Assembly (NCBI GenBank): GCA_026874595.1
Contig: CM049307.1
Location: forward strand, 49,325,678-49,389,677
DNA length: 64,000 nt
From: Sipunculus nudus
Taxonomy: Eukaryota; Annelida; Sipuncula; Golfingiida; Sipunculidae
Direction of reading: 5' to 3'
A program made the position numbers and the translations under genes. The stretch's first letter is position 1. Each line of letters opens with the position of its first letter. The notes beneath the pieces are model-generated. The model saw only the letters and a list, made by a program, of their open reading frames with translations, made no database searches and was not told where the DNA came from. Positions 49,655 through 60,121 of the stretch are shown here, piece after piece.

Positions 49655-49810
49655 GACCAAAAGGTAAAGCAGTTAGGGCGCCATCTGCTGACGACGAGCT
49701 GCGTTTCTCTGGCCTTCACTCTCACAAAGTCATTCCCTCCAAATCTTTCCGGTACCTGCAACAGATGACGTCACAATCCATCCAGGAAAACGGAAACGGA
49801 AATGAAAATG
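49655..49810 (+). CDS. Zasp: Zasp exon 8: first IPS[KR]SF module
   Basis: Encodes residues 712-763 (phase 1 in and out, 156 nt): GPKGKAVRAPSADDELRFSG, then KVIPSKSFRYLQQMT, then an Asn/Gly/Glu-rich tail. The IPSKSFRYLQ core is homologous to exons 9 and 10 and to the short IPSRSF motif of other PDLIM-like proteins. The join to exon 6 gives Gly712. The donor G|GTAGCG is only moderate; without splicing, two residues (SV) and TGA at 49819-49821 follow, so a short terminal form is possible. Confidence 0.83.
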
Positions 49811-49879
49811 GTAGCGTCTGACGAAACCCATTAATGTTTACTATCACATTCATACATAGGTGTATTTATCTGAGTTTTT

Positions 49880-51561
49880 AGCTCAGCTGACTGTAAGTCA
49901 ACTAAGGTATAGGAATGGCGCTTTGTCCCGTCGTCTGTCCGGCCGTCCGGTCGTCCTTTAGCAGGGCACAAATCGTAGTGAACATCCAGGGAGGTCAATA
50001 AAAATCTCATAGGACACCTGAAATTAGGTCACTGTGACCTATATCCTTCGAGTTATGGAGTTTGAACGTAACCCCAGAATAATCAAAAATTTGATACAAA
50101 ACCTCCAAAATCTTGAAAATTAATGCATGGATTGTCATGAATCTTGCTTTGAATATTGACCATGACTAGTTTTGTTAGTTCCCGAAATGTGGTGGCGCCA
50201 CCTGTATTTTCTTATTCTAACGAATATTTTTCTATTTTCCCCCCATAAAATGACGACATTCATGTCAGTTTCTCAGTTGTTTTTTATTTATTTATTATTT
50301 ATATTTTTTTATTATATTTTATTTTTATTTTATTAGTCAAAAGTGGATGCCCTATAGTAATTCCCCATAAAATGACGACATTCAGGTCAGTTTCTCAGCT
50401 TTTTTTTATTTATTTATTATTTATATTTTTTATTATATTTTATTTTTATTTTATTAGTCAAAAGTGGATGCCTTATAGTAATCACCCTGTCTGTCTGTCT
50501 ATCTGTCTGTCCATCCACACAAATAGTTTTCAGATGATAACTCAAGGTTGGTTTGACACATGGATTTTAAACTTGACTTACATATGGCCTACCACTAAAG
50601 ACAGAACCTGTATGATTTTTGGGTCATGAGGTCAAAAGTCAAGGTCACAGGACTCACTTAATTAAAAAAAAATAATGGCTTAATTTTAAGCCATGCTTTT
50701 CATCCCAAACTTTCCATCTTGCACATTAAGCTAACTCGCCAGTATGGGGAGAGTATAAATGAATTTGGGGTATAAGGTCAAAGATTAAGGTCACAGGGGC
50801 CATCTGTTCACAAATTAGTTTCCAGATGACAACACCAGTTTAGTTTGACATATTGATTTCAAACTTAATTTATATATGGCTCACCACTAAAGTAAGAACC
50901 CTGTCGATTTTGGGGACCAACGGTCAAAGGTCAAGGTAACAGGACCCATTTCTTTAAAAAGAATGTGTATGCATTTCAAGCCAAATTTTCATCACAAACC
51001 TTCTATCTTCGAGATTTTGCTCACCTGCCAATAGAGGAAGGTTCTATTCCATTTTGGGGTCATAGGGTCAAAGTTCAAGGTAACATGGCCCATCCATTCA
51101 CAATTAAGTTTATGGATGATAATTCTGCTTTGGATAGACAGATTGGCTTCATACTTAATTAATTAATGACCCATCACTTAAGTAAGAATCATTTTGATTT
51201 TCAGGGTCCAGAGATCAAAGGTGAAGGTCACAGGAGCCACATTTTTAAAAAGATTGTGAATGCACTGTAAATAAAACTTTTCATTCCAAACTTTCCATCT
51301 TTCACACATGCCTTACTTGCCCAAAGTGAGGGAATCTGAAGATTTTGAGGTTACCTGTTCGGAGGTCAAGATCACTGGACCCACTTTTTTTAAAAGATTG
51401 TTACAAATATCTAAATGCTGCAGGTTTAAGGATAACAAGTTCTCAGATTTTTTTGTCACAAGGTCATTGGTTAAAGTCACAGGACTATCTTTCTGAATAA
51501 TTTCTTTAGAAATATCCTTATTGACAAATTCAGCTGAGTGTCGAGACCCATTGGTCCCTAG
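49880..51561 (+). mobile_element. Family-2 Helentron-like element, full length (1.68 kb)
   Basis: Starts AGCTCAGCTGAC after GTTTTT. At the 3' end CAGCTGAG, hairpin GACC-CATT-GGTC, and CTAG before TTTTTT. Order: 5' module with GGGCACAAATCG, the palindrome AGGTCACTGTGACCT (50026-50040), GGTGGCGCCACC (50191), a 122-bp tandem duplication (50241/50363), a GTCTGTCT run, then about six half-satellite units of 143-146 bp, diverged from those in family 1. No coding capacity. Confidence 0.85.
50241..50485. repeat. 122-bp tandem duplication inside the family-2 element
   Basis: Two copies beginning CCCCATAAAATGACGACATT (50241, 50363), including a TTTATTTATTATTT-rich part. The other family-2 copy at 13.75 kb has only one, so this is a local event. 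Confidence 0.9.
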
Positions 51562-52058
51562 TTTTTTATTAGTATAAAGTTTTTGGTATCGCTGAGCCTG
51601 GTGCCCTCTGACAAAATGAAAACAGCTGGATTCATTAAGACAATATTTCTTCAGTAAAAATACACATTTCAGCCGTAAGTATATTTTATGTTTAAAGTAA
51701 AACATGTTGAATACAGGTAGCAGGATAACATCGATATGCTAAACATGTATTTTGATTATGTACGGCAAACAGAAACTTCTGTATCTCTTTAGAACATATT
51801 TCATAACGTATTATGAAAACGTACATTTTGCTATATAAAGGTTCAGATTTTGAAAAAGACAATATGTAATTTTCAATTAAACTGTCTCTAAACTTTTGAG
51901 TAATACAAAATAAACACTGGTGATTCTAAATATGGAGTATGGATTACTGTAAAATCATGAAATTTATTAAATTTTGCGTTCAAATTGCTGTTAAGAAGGA
52001 ATATCAAATAAGAATGTCTAAAGGAGACTATAATTTCTCTCTGTATAATTTATATTAA

Positions 52059-52336
52059 TAGGCCAAAAAAGAATAAAAGATATGGTTCTCAGGCACCGCC
52101 CGCGTCAATTTTATCCACCAGCATTAAAAAAATTTTATTTTGATTTTTATCTTTCAAGAAGATAAATACAGTATGGCTTTTACCTGTTTAGCAAAACAAA
52201 TTGTTATTTTCATGCTTTTTCCCTGATCATATGACATTTTTGTCTAAAACATACAAAAAGATAAAAAAGGAAATACCGCCCGCCCGCACTGATATCTGAA
52301 AAAAGTGCCAGAGAACCATACTTTTTTTTGGCCTTA
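52059..52336 (-). mobile_element. TA-flanked MITE copy 3
   Basis: TA GGCCAAAAAAG...ATGGTTCTCAGGCAC at left and GTGCCAGAGAACCAT...GGCCT TA at right. Internal sequence is inverted relative to copies 1 and 2. Confidence 0.8.
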
Positions 52337-52591
52337 GTGTCTTATAAGAAAACAATTATTGTGTCCGGAACCTTTGAAGAATGACAGGGTGTTCGAATGA
52401 TGTGCGAGCCTGCATTAAGTAATCATATTAGTAAGGGAATGAATAATGTGGACATATGTAAACATTAATTTATTTTTTATTAACCTACGGATAATTCATA
52501 GCTCTTTCATACTTCTGCGATTAACTCTTCATGATTTTATTTAGTAACAGATAAATTGAAATTTCGTTAATTTGAGACTTTTTTCGCACAG

Positions 52592-52708
52592 AGGGTGGGC
52601 AGCATGACGAGGACTTCGACGAGTCATCATGTCGGTACCAAGGCGGAAGTATCCCATCTAGATCCTTCCGCATGCTGCAGGCGATCACTAAGGACGAGCC
52701 TGATCCAG
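52592..52708 (+). CDS. Zasp: Zasp exon 9: second IPSRSF module
   Basis: Encodes residues 764-802 (117 nt, phase 1 both sides): EGGQHDEDFDESSCRYQGG, SIPSRSFRMLQAIT, KDEPDPG. An acidic lead-in precedes the IPSRSFRMLQ core. Flanked by TTTTTTCGCACAG and GTGAGC. It could be skipped without changing frame, so the module count may vary between isoforms. Confidence 0.88.
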
Positions 52709-54667
52709 GTGAGCGATAATATGTCACGCAGTGGTGTTACGTTTGCATGTAGTGTATTTTTGGTTATTTGGTTAGTTTCGTATAAAGCACAAGATGTTCT
52801 GTTGTTTTCAAGTAATTTGTATTATTTTGTTTCATTTTGGTTGTCTTGAATCGTTTTTTTTTTTAAATTTTACTGCGTTAGCGCAAGTATTGGTATAAGA
52901 TGAAATTTGTTGGGTAACTATGCCAAAATATTGATGGAATACCCCATAGACAATCAGTTCTTTTGTAATTTCGACAAGAGGGCGAACCCGTTGACCAGAA
53001 ACATAACATTTGCTGAAATGAAAATCATGAAGAGTATGATGCTCTCAAAAGAAAGTATATTCAGTGGTATTGTTGCCAAATCAAAAATTATTGAGAGTTT
53101 GTGTAGGTTAATGCAAATGATGTTATGAGACAAATCCGTAATTAATCCGAAATTAATGAGATATATAATATGAGAAATAGGAGACGTCACGTACATACAG
53201 CTATTTTCTTTTCCTCTGTTCGTTGAATATAAAATTCAATTTAGAGTTTTATAGGATTAGGATAATGGACCATCGTCAGAGCTGATGACCTCTGATATTC
53301 CGCTGGTTCTAGAGTCTCCATCCAGGTCATTCTATTTTACGGAAAAAAGATCTGAGGAGAAAAACAGAACAGCATGTAATGGTATCATCCGAAACAGAAC
53401 AAAAATGCGACACCACCGTATTGATAGGCATGCACGCTGCACAGACCTCCTACCGATTTCTTAAACTAAATGTTGAAACGGATAAACATTTCGCCTCTAC
53501 GAACTTGTACAGGAACCACTCCCAGTTCCCCTATTGTATTCTCCTCTCGGAATATTTTCTTCTCTACAGTTCTAAAATTTCTATACCCATTATGAACATT
53601 TCTAAATATTTCCCAATTATTATAATCTTGTACATTTTGATACTTATTTCTTTATCTGTGTTTCTGTGTTCATGTATATTTCTGTATCCTTCAATACTAA
53701 CTCTGAATATCCTTTCTCAGTTATACCTACTTTATGTTTTATTTATCTAATTTGTTCTTCTTTATTTTTTTTTGTTCTGTCCCCTTCCGCTATTGTATTC
53801 TAAAAGCTGTATGTTTCTGTTACTGTGCGGTCTTTAACCGTCAACCTTAATAAATAGACTGTTGTTAGATCTTAACTTTAAACTTGATATCATTTTCTTC
53901 TTCATTTTCACGTTTGCATGCTTGTTCGGCGTATTTTCTTTTAATATTTCTCTATATTTACCTATATTTCTGTATTTTCCAAATGCTACACCTGTGACAT
54001 CACATGTTACCTTTTTTTCTGTATTTTTATGTCTTTTTTTTCTAAATATTATACACGCTCTATTTACATTTCAACTAATACGGTTTCTTTCTTTTGTAAA
54101 TATGTTCATATGTTTCCAATGATTATAGTTCTGTCATCATTTATATATTCCAGTGGTCTTCCTCTCTACTTCATTTAAATCTTCTCTTTACTACTGATAG
54201 TTATTTTTCATCAGTGTTATTTTTTTTTAGTTATTGTTTTTTGTATTAGCTACAAAATGTCTTTCTTTTCTTCTCTGCCATTCTTTCCTTATATATAAGT
54301 GTATATGCAATTTTATATTCTCTATCAACTATAAACATTCTTTTTTAACTCTAAATCTTTTATAACTCTCTGTGGCCTGTATATTTTAATACAATTGGTT
54401 TGACACTTGCACTGCCAATAATGATACTGATATATAACAGTATTTCTATATTCTTGTTTCCATTCTTGATAATTTATATAAATTTACTTCTCTCTACTGT
54501 ACTCTGTTCCATACTCGATATAATCATTTAAATTAACTTTCCTAAAAAAAGTGATCATATCTTACCAGTCTATATTCTTTCCTGTTTCACTTGTTAAACC
54601 CCTTCCGTCGCAGGCTTGCAGACACACTAATTACCGCATGTCTGAACGTTAACATCTGTGTTATCAG
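52709..54667 (+). other. Intron 9 (2.0 kb) with 1 kb pyrimidine-rich strand
   Basis: GTGAGC to GTTATCAG. From about 53.5 to 54.6 kb the + strand is strongly T/C-biased; it gives long hydrophobic open frames (F/I/L/S-rich) that are composition artefacts. No mobile element recognised. Confidence 0.75.
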
Positions 54668-54805
54668 AACCATCACAAAAACCAAAGGAGGATGCGGAGG
54701 AGGCCGATGAGTCTGGGGAGGGAGCGACAGATAAGAGATATACAGGAGGAAACATACCATCCCGTTCTTTTAAGATGCTGCAGCAGTCGATCGGAGATGA
54801 CGAGC
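54668..54805 (+). CDS. Zasp: Zasp exon 10: third IPSRSF module
   Basis: Encodes residues 803-848 plus one base of 849 (138 nt, phase 1 both sides): a highly acidic lead (EPSQKPKEDAEEADESGEG), then GGNIPSRSFKMLQQSIGDDE. The core is nearly identical to exon 9. Donor GAGC|GTGAGT is near consensus. The acceptor GTTATCAG|AA has a weak pyrimidine tract of its own, although the long pyrimidine-rich intron lies just upstream. Confidence 0.88.
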
Positions 54806-55169
54806 GTGAGTGGTGCTGCTGAAAGCATGCTCCAGTGCTGTGCTATAAATGTAGTGCTGCTGTAGAGAGAGAGAGCCTTAGCTAGTCACGTGACTTCCAC
54901 TGCATGACGTAGCAAAATTGAATGTGTGCAAGTGGTAGTACTGAAGATTGAATTCGTCATTATTCCCCCACATCAGCTTCGTTATGTATAAGCGAGTAAA
55001 AAAAAAAAAGCTTTACTTGATGTACACATCAGTACTTAATTAAGTATACCGATAGTTAAACCTGCGTAAATTTAATTTTTAAAGTAGACTTTGATGATGA
55101 AACTTGCTATAAACAAACTCAAACTAATATTAGGAGATATCATACTTTTGTAACGGGTGAAAATAGAAA

Positions 55170-55236
55170 CAGAGTCGAATGAGGATTCGAACCCGTAGCA
55201 CACAAGAAAGACGTTCTACCGCTTCGCTAACAAAGC
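55170..55236 (-). repeat. tRNA-derived SINE head
   Basis: On the minus strand TTAGCGAAGCGGTAGAACG is an A-box-like motif and GGTTCGAATCC is a perfect B-box 23 nt later, the pol III promoter layout. The acceptor arms do not pair, so this is not a functional tRNA. A second A-box copy without B-box lies at 55460-55485, and flanking words (CAGTAGGAACGCTT) are repeated at 55255 and 55504. Confidence 0.6.
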
Positions 55237-55578
55237 AAGCTTCACTAACAAGACCAGTAGGAACGCTTTTTGTGTGTCCGTTTACATTCACGCTTTCTCC
55301 GGGTGCGTTATGTCCACAGAACGTGGGAATCTTTCACGGGGGTCACACATGTGAACTTGGTACGTGGGGCATTGTGCCACGAAACCAACTCCCCGGATCC
55401 CACTTCTGCCACCTTTTGTAACGGAAGACACACAAGTCAGACTGTGACACAGAAGTCGGCGTTCTACCGCTTCGCTAATACAGCAAGCTTAACTAGCAAA
55501 GGCCAGTAGGAACGCTTGTGAGTGTCCTGTAACATTTTATCTAATGATAAAGAGCTTTTACGTGATAAAGTTTGACGT

Positions 55579-55888
55579 TAGGCCAAAAAAAAAAGTTATG
55601 GTGAACAGGCACCGCCCGCGTCAATTTTAACCCCCCCCCCCGTAACAAACATTTTTATTTTTATATCTTTCAAGAAGATAAAATAATACAATTCTGATAC
55701 GATTTCCTTTGTTATGTAGTGCCTTTACTTGTTTAGCAAAAAAAAAACCTGTTATTTTCATGCTTTTCCCTGATCATATGACATTTTTATCGAAACATAC
55801 AAAAAAAGGTAAATAATAAAATACCGTCCGCCCGCATTGATTTCTGAAAAAAGTGCCTGTAAACCATACCTTTTTATTGTTTTGGCCT
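55579..55888 (-). mobile_element. TA-flanked MITE copy 4
   Basis: TA GGCCAAAAAA...TATGGTGAACAGGCAC and GTGCCTGTAAACCATACC...TTGGCC TA; same orientation as copy 3, about 310 bp. Confidence 0.8.
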
Positions 55889-57369
55889 AATAATTATACT
55901 CCTATACAGTGAGTGTTTCTAAGTGGAATACAATAGCACTCAGAGTAAAACTGCTTTTGTCAGTCGTCGTTTTGCTTGATTTAGAGACCAAAATTCTATT
56001 ATGAACTCTGGTAGTAATATTCAAATCAGAACCTTTTTTTTCTTCCGGCTTCCTAGTGCACACAACACTAATCATTTTAAAGGAATGGATAAAGGATTTT
56101 AGAATGGGAAACTCAACTGTAAAGACAGATGGAACGAATGGGAGGGGGAACCCCCTCAAAAGTGAATATATTTTGAAAAATCGGACTCTAATTGCGCGAT
56201 CTGGGGGTAGTTTCGGCGCTCTTTTCGTTTTTAATGTGTAATTTTCTTTTATTTAATATCAAATTAAAATTTAATATTTATAATTCGGAAAAGGGGGCAT
56301 CCTCCGATTCAGCCACTGATTTACAATGGTGACAGCAGTACTCAGAACAGGACTGTGGGTGGTCGCGTTAACTGATTGAAACACCATCATTTAACATTAC
56401 ATATCAATAGTTAAGGAGAAAAGTCAAGAATTTTCGGTCAGCTGATGTGTACATAAATATGATTTACATTACAACATTCAACTTAAGATACCGATTTTAC
56501 CCAACTACGGATGAAACTCACGATAACGTTTAGATATGTTTATTCTTTTGTTTAAACTGTAATGGATTTTAATTTATTTTTGGAATGTTTAGTGATAAGC
56601 ACTACCTAGGCCAAATCAAGTTTGTGAATATACAACTCTTACTAAGGTCCTTTTTCGAAACCATGAAATATTCATATTTGCGTCTCTGTATTCCACGCAT
56701 AATTCAAGGGTGGTTTACAATAAAATGGTCAGGTGTCAGATACTGCCTAAAAGGTAACCATCCATCTCTGCTAATGTATGATGAGATAAGATAATATAAT
56801 ACCGCTTTTTTCAATTAATCATCCAAAGCCGGGAGTTTGTTGACTCAGAACAATATATGGTGTAAAAGACAAATTATACTAAGTGCAATAACTGTGCTTG
56901 AACCTGTTATTCTTTTTTCAATCATAAATTGATCCAGTAAATCGAGTAAACAGGGCCATAGAAGTGGTTGAGAAGGCTATTTACTGGTGTATATTAACGT
57001 TTCACTTTTATGCTTTTTTAATACCTGGTTAACCCAAATCTACATAAAGCTTCGGACCAAAGGGTTCCCATGCTTGCTGCCACCAAACAATCACAGGTTT
57101 GGTTTACATATTTAGGTACCTCACATTTGTATCTGTATCACGAGAGCTCTCTTTCTGGATCGGTAAAACTAGTCCCTGAAAAGGTGATGTTACCTGCAAT
57201 ATATGTAAGATAGGCTGACCAGTCTCTGACCAGTCTCTGAGACGCAGTATCAAATCATATACTTCATCAAAGTAGAGGCAGAATTTATTCTCATGAATCA
57301 AGACTGATTTTTTTTTTGTCCGAAGCTTTTCTTGCAATACTCCGACACTTTAAGCTATGATCCTGGAAT

Positions 57370-57406
57370 GCGTCTTCAGCTGAGCGTTGTGACCTATTGG
57401 TCACTT
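57370..57406 (+). mobile_element. Family-2 element 3'-end fragment
   Basis: TTCAGCTGAGCGTTGTGACC, then TATTGGTCACTTTTTT: the inverse repeat and hairpin (GTGACC-TATT-GGTCAC) of the family-2 terminus without its 5' part. Confidence 0.6.
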
Positions 57407-58681
57407 TTTTAAACGCTAATAGAATATAATATACCATACGGTGAACACCTGTCTAATCTTAGTGAATATTATTCAAGCCTGATTACCGACGATATCTGCT
57501 GAATAAGCAAAAGTACAAATATGTCTCAGGATTTGCTCATTCTCAGTTGGTGTAGAAGCAATGTAATATAATTTGAAATCACAAAATGAAAAGGCTTAAA
57601 TGGTCTAAACTACATTGAACTGTCAGAAACACTTGGTTCGAGATATTCACTCTACAATCGAATTTGAGAGGGACACAAAACAATTTATATCTATACTATT
57701 GAGAATTTTACCAAACAGTGTATACGTGGACATAATCAAAATATATAAGTACATATGTAAACTTTGTATACAAGATCTGAAAACATGCCTCTATGGTCTA
57801 ATTATGGTGGATAGGTAAGTTTTGAAGAAGGGACATTTTTATTAATTTTTTACACTTTGTACACTAGTCTCTAGGGAATTTTAAATAATCAATAACGATT
57901 CTTGGTAATTTATCAGTGAATTAATAATATTAGGAGAGGCTCAGAAAAATAAAGTATTTCTTAATTGGTTTGGGTAAAGAGATCTCCCTTTGCGAAAAAT
58001 ATGTGCCCTGAGTGTTGCAAGGTAATATATGGTACAGGTGTGGGAGACACCGGCACGTAACTCATATATACTCGCACATGAAATGGCAAAAAGCAAAGTT
58101 TATACTGCCAATTAGGAAATTATACCACATGCAGATTCCACGGTTGAGCTTGCCGCGAAAATCGTGAGCATTGTGGTACATAGATCAGTGCACCAAATTC
58201 ACTCATGATATTGAAATGAAATATTTATTAAACCACGACAACCTTATATGTTAAATAACTCAAATACTTCAAATATGAAAATATTAGTAAGCATTTCCGA
58301 AAAAGTTATGTTAACCTTCGGCCATATATTACTTTTCCGGTCGTCCTTCTTTTAAGTATGGTGATACTATCGCGTGAAATGCAAAATGTTGTTAATATAT
58401 TTTTATTATAGATCATTTACAGTTTCCATTAACGTAGAATTAACTAATACTCTCTTTCGGAATAACTTACCTTCTCATGTTTTATAATTAAGTTTTTTTC
58501 AGACTTTTTTTTTCTTAGATTCATATATACTGATCTAGCACACACCTCTTCTTATGTAACAGAGCATGACCTCCTTTTAGTACATGATCTAAGTTTTTAT
58601 TTGTACTAGTATCCTACATCCTATTATTCCAGCTCTTTCTTATACATTTATTTCAAACTGTGGTCCATATAGGTATGTCAA

Positions 58682-59196
58682 CAGGGGCGTAGCCATGGGA
58701 ACAAGAGGGACATGCTGCCTCTCTCCCTGAACAAAAAAAAAAACTCCCTCATGTACTTGAATGGTTAAAGTATCTAGAAAAAAAGTAGTTTTATATTCTA
58801 ACATGGAAGTACACTAATAGTTTAAAACATGAAAAATCTGTTATGTTTTCATCAAGTTTCATTATTTTATTCGTTATTTATAGCTCCAGAAAGGGGTTGA
58901 TTCCAAGGTCATTTTTGTCTTTGCATTGAGACATATTGAACTGGAGTTTTGCAGTAATTGATTATTTTAATTAATTCTAAATATTCATTTATAAATGTTG
59001 TGACCATTGATAATTTTGGTTGGAATATTGGAAAGAATTGTTTTCATATCGAGGGGAAACTGAAATTAAATCTTAATCTTGGCAGATTTCGATCTTACCA
59101 TGGCAAATTTAAAGTGTTGGGTTATCGTTTTGGGAAGTGCTTCAATTATCATAGTATATTAAGGCACCTCTTCTCTAAGTCCTGGCAACGCCCCCG
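58682..59196. mobile_element. hAT-like element, diverged ends
   Basis: CAGGGGCGTAGCCATGG at left and CCTGGCAACGCCCCCG at right are inverted with a few mismatches; about 515 bp, AT-rich interior. Target duplication not evident. Ends about 120 bp before exon 11. Confidence 0.5.
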
Positions 59197-59314
59197 GTTG
59201 AAATCATTTTCTTTTTTGTAAAGACCCACATAGCAATGAGAAACTGTTCCCGTTTCCGAAGCTTCGGCTTGTTATACCTATATGGACTAACATCCTTTTT
59301 TCTTTTTCCTTCAG

Positions 59315-59427
59315 CACCCACCTCCGAAGGAAACACAAACAGCTCCCAGAGCAAATCCACAAAAGTTATCACATTGAGGAAAAAGGACGACAAGCCAAAA
59401 GAAACCGATGACGCCTCCGAGTTCTAG
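59315..59427 (+). CDS. Zasp: Zasp exon 11: last coding exon of LIM-less isoform
   Basis: Encodes residues 849-885 and stop TAG: PTSEGNTNSSQSKSTKVITL then RKKDDKPKETDDASEF. The strong acceptor (TTTTTCTTTTTCCTTCAG) joins exon 10 in phase 1 and completes Pro849. The tail is Ser/Lys/Asp-rich with no LIM zinc ligands (no Cys or His). A 3' UTR of about 0.7 kb follows. This end makes a PDZ-ZM protein without LIM domains, as known for short isoforms of Zasp and LDB3. Confidence 0.85.
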
Positions 59428-60115
59428 AACGGAGTTCTCGCGAGAACTGAGGATACGCTCGAGCGATAATTGAGGATGTGCTTTGAGCGATAATTGAGGA
59501 TACTTTCATTTGAGGATACTGTTTCTCATTTCTTCTTCAATTGACTTTATTTATGTTAAATAACATACAGTAACCTGCTGGATATGAATTCTACTGGGAC
59601 GAGCTGGGACTTTTGTTGTTTCTGTGCAATAATGACTTTTTCTGGTGTGACGCATGAGGAATTTTAATTTTAATAGTCCTTGACCTTGCTTGGATACCCT
59701 GACCTTTGACATTCATATCTATGTTTATTTATATCTATATATTCTGGGTTTCTTCTGTAAATTATTCCTGTGTATAAAAAGATGATTTAATGTGGATTGA
59801 AACAGTTCTGTAAATGTTTTAATGTCTTGATATTGCTTCCAAAAGCATGGATTTACGAAATTACGCTAAAGGTGCTTGAGTGATTATTTCATAATGTATC
59901 GACATTGTCGTAAATCATGAGATTTTACGACATGCTTTGTCGAAAGTCTCAGGTAGGTCACATAGCTTGTTTATATTATATGGGCAAGGCACTAACGGTA
60001 CTGAAAACGAGGCTGCTTCCTCTGGAAGATGGTTTCGTTTTTCGGGTCTGTTGTACATCTTTGCCACGCAGTATTTATCATAGATAAACTTTCTTCCTGT
60101 GTTCTTGGACATTGT
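59428..60115 (+). other. Zasp 3' UTR (short isoform)
   Basis: AT-rich region between the stop and AATAAA. Starts with a perfect 16-bp palindrome (59433-59448) followed by repeated GAGCGATAATTGAGGAT units (59461 and 59485). TTGACCTTG and TGACCTTTGAC strings occur near 59690-59710. Extent is inferred from the poly(A) signal. Confidence 0.6.
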
Positions 60116-60121
60116 AATAAA
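60116..60121 (+). terminator. Polyadenylation signal AATAAA
   Basis: Canonical AATAAA 689 bp after the stop codon, followed by T-rich sequence (about 60151-60165) suitable as a downstream element. It is the first canonical hexamer after the stop that I find with such a context; others occur near 60249. Confidence 0.55.

Larger units (their letters stand above)
49811..52591 (+). other. Intron 8 (2.8 kb) mostly two mobile elements
   Basis: GTAGCG to TTCGCACAG. About 70 percent is a full-length family-2 Helentron-like element (49880-51561) starting only 69 bp after exon 8, plus a TA MITE (52059-52336). Confidence 0.85.
54806..59314 (+). other. Intron 10 (4.5 kb)
   Basis: GTGAGT to CCTTCAG with a strong pyrimidine tract. 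Contains tRNA-derived repeats (55.17-55.52 kb), a TA MITE (55579), a family-2 3'-end fragment (57.37 kb) and a hAT-like element ending about 120 bp before exon 11. The rest (56.3-57.3, 57.5-58.6 kb) is AT-rich with no supported exon. Confidence 0.8.
5720..60121 (+). other. Zasp: Gene model: Zasp/ALP/Enigma-family PDZ protein, LIM-less isoform
   Basis: Family role: proteins of this family (Drosophila Zasp52, vertebrate LDB3/PDLIM) anchor alpha-actinin at Z-discs and at integrin attachment sites. Seen here: exons 1, 2, 3, 4, 5, 6, 8, 9, 10 and 11 join with matching phases (0, 2, 0, 2, 2, 1, 1, 1, 1) at GT-AG sites to give 2658 nt, or 885 residues plus stop. Layout by residue: PDZ about 7-83, low-complexity region 84-503, linker 504-597, ZM motif about 646-670, charged segment 677-712, three IPS[KR]SF modules 712-849, and tail to 885. 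Typical family members end in one to four LIM domains; none is found here, so LIM exons are either used by other isoforms beyond the window or absent. The gene span starts at the presumed promoter site and ends at the polyadenylation signal. Family assignment is strong; one-to-one orthology is inferred. Confidence 0.88.

Noticed and set aside
53379..54122. Hydrophobic frames resembling membrane proteins
   Set aside because: They follow from the T-rich strand bias; no start context, no family resemblance, located inside intron 9.
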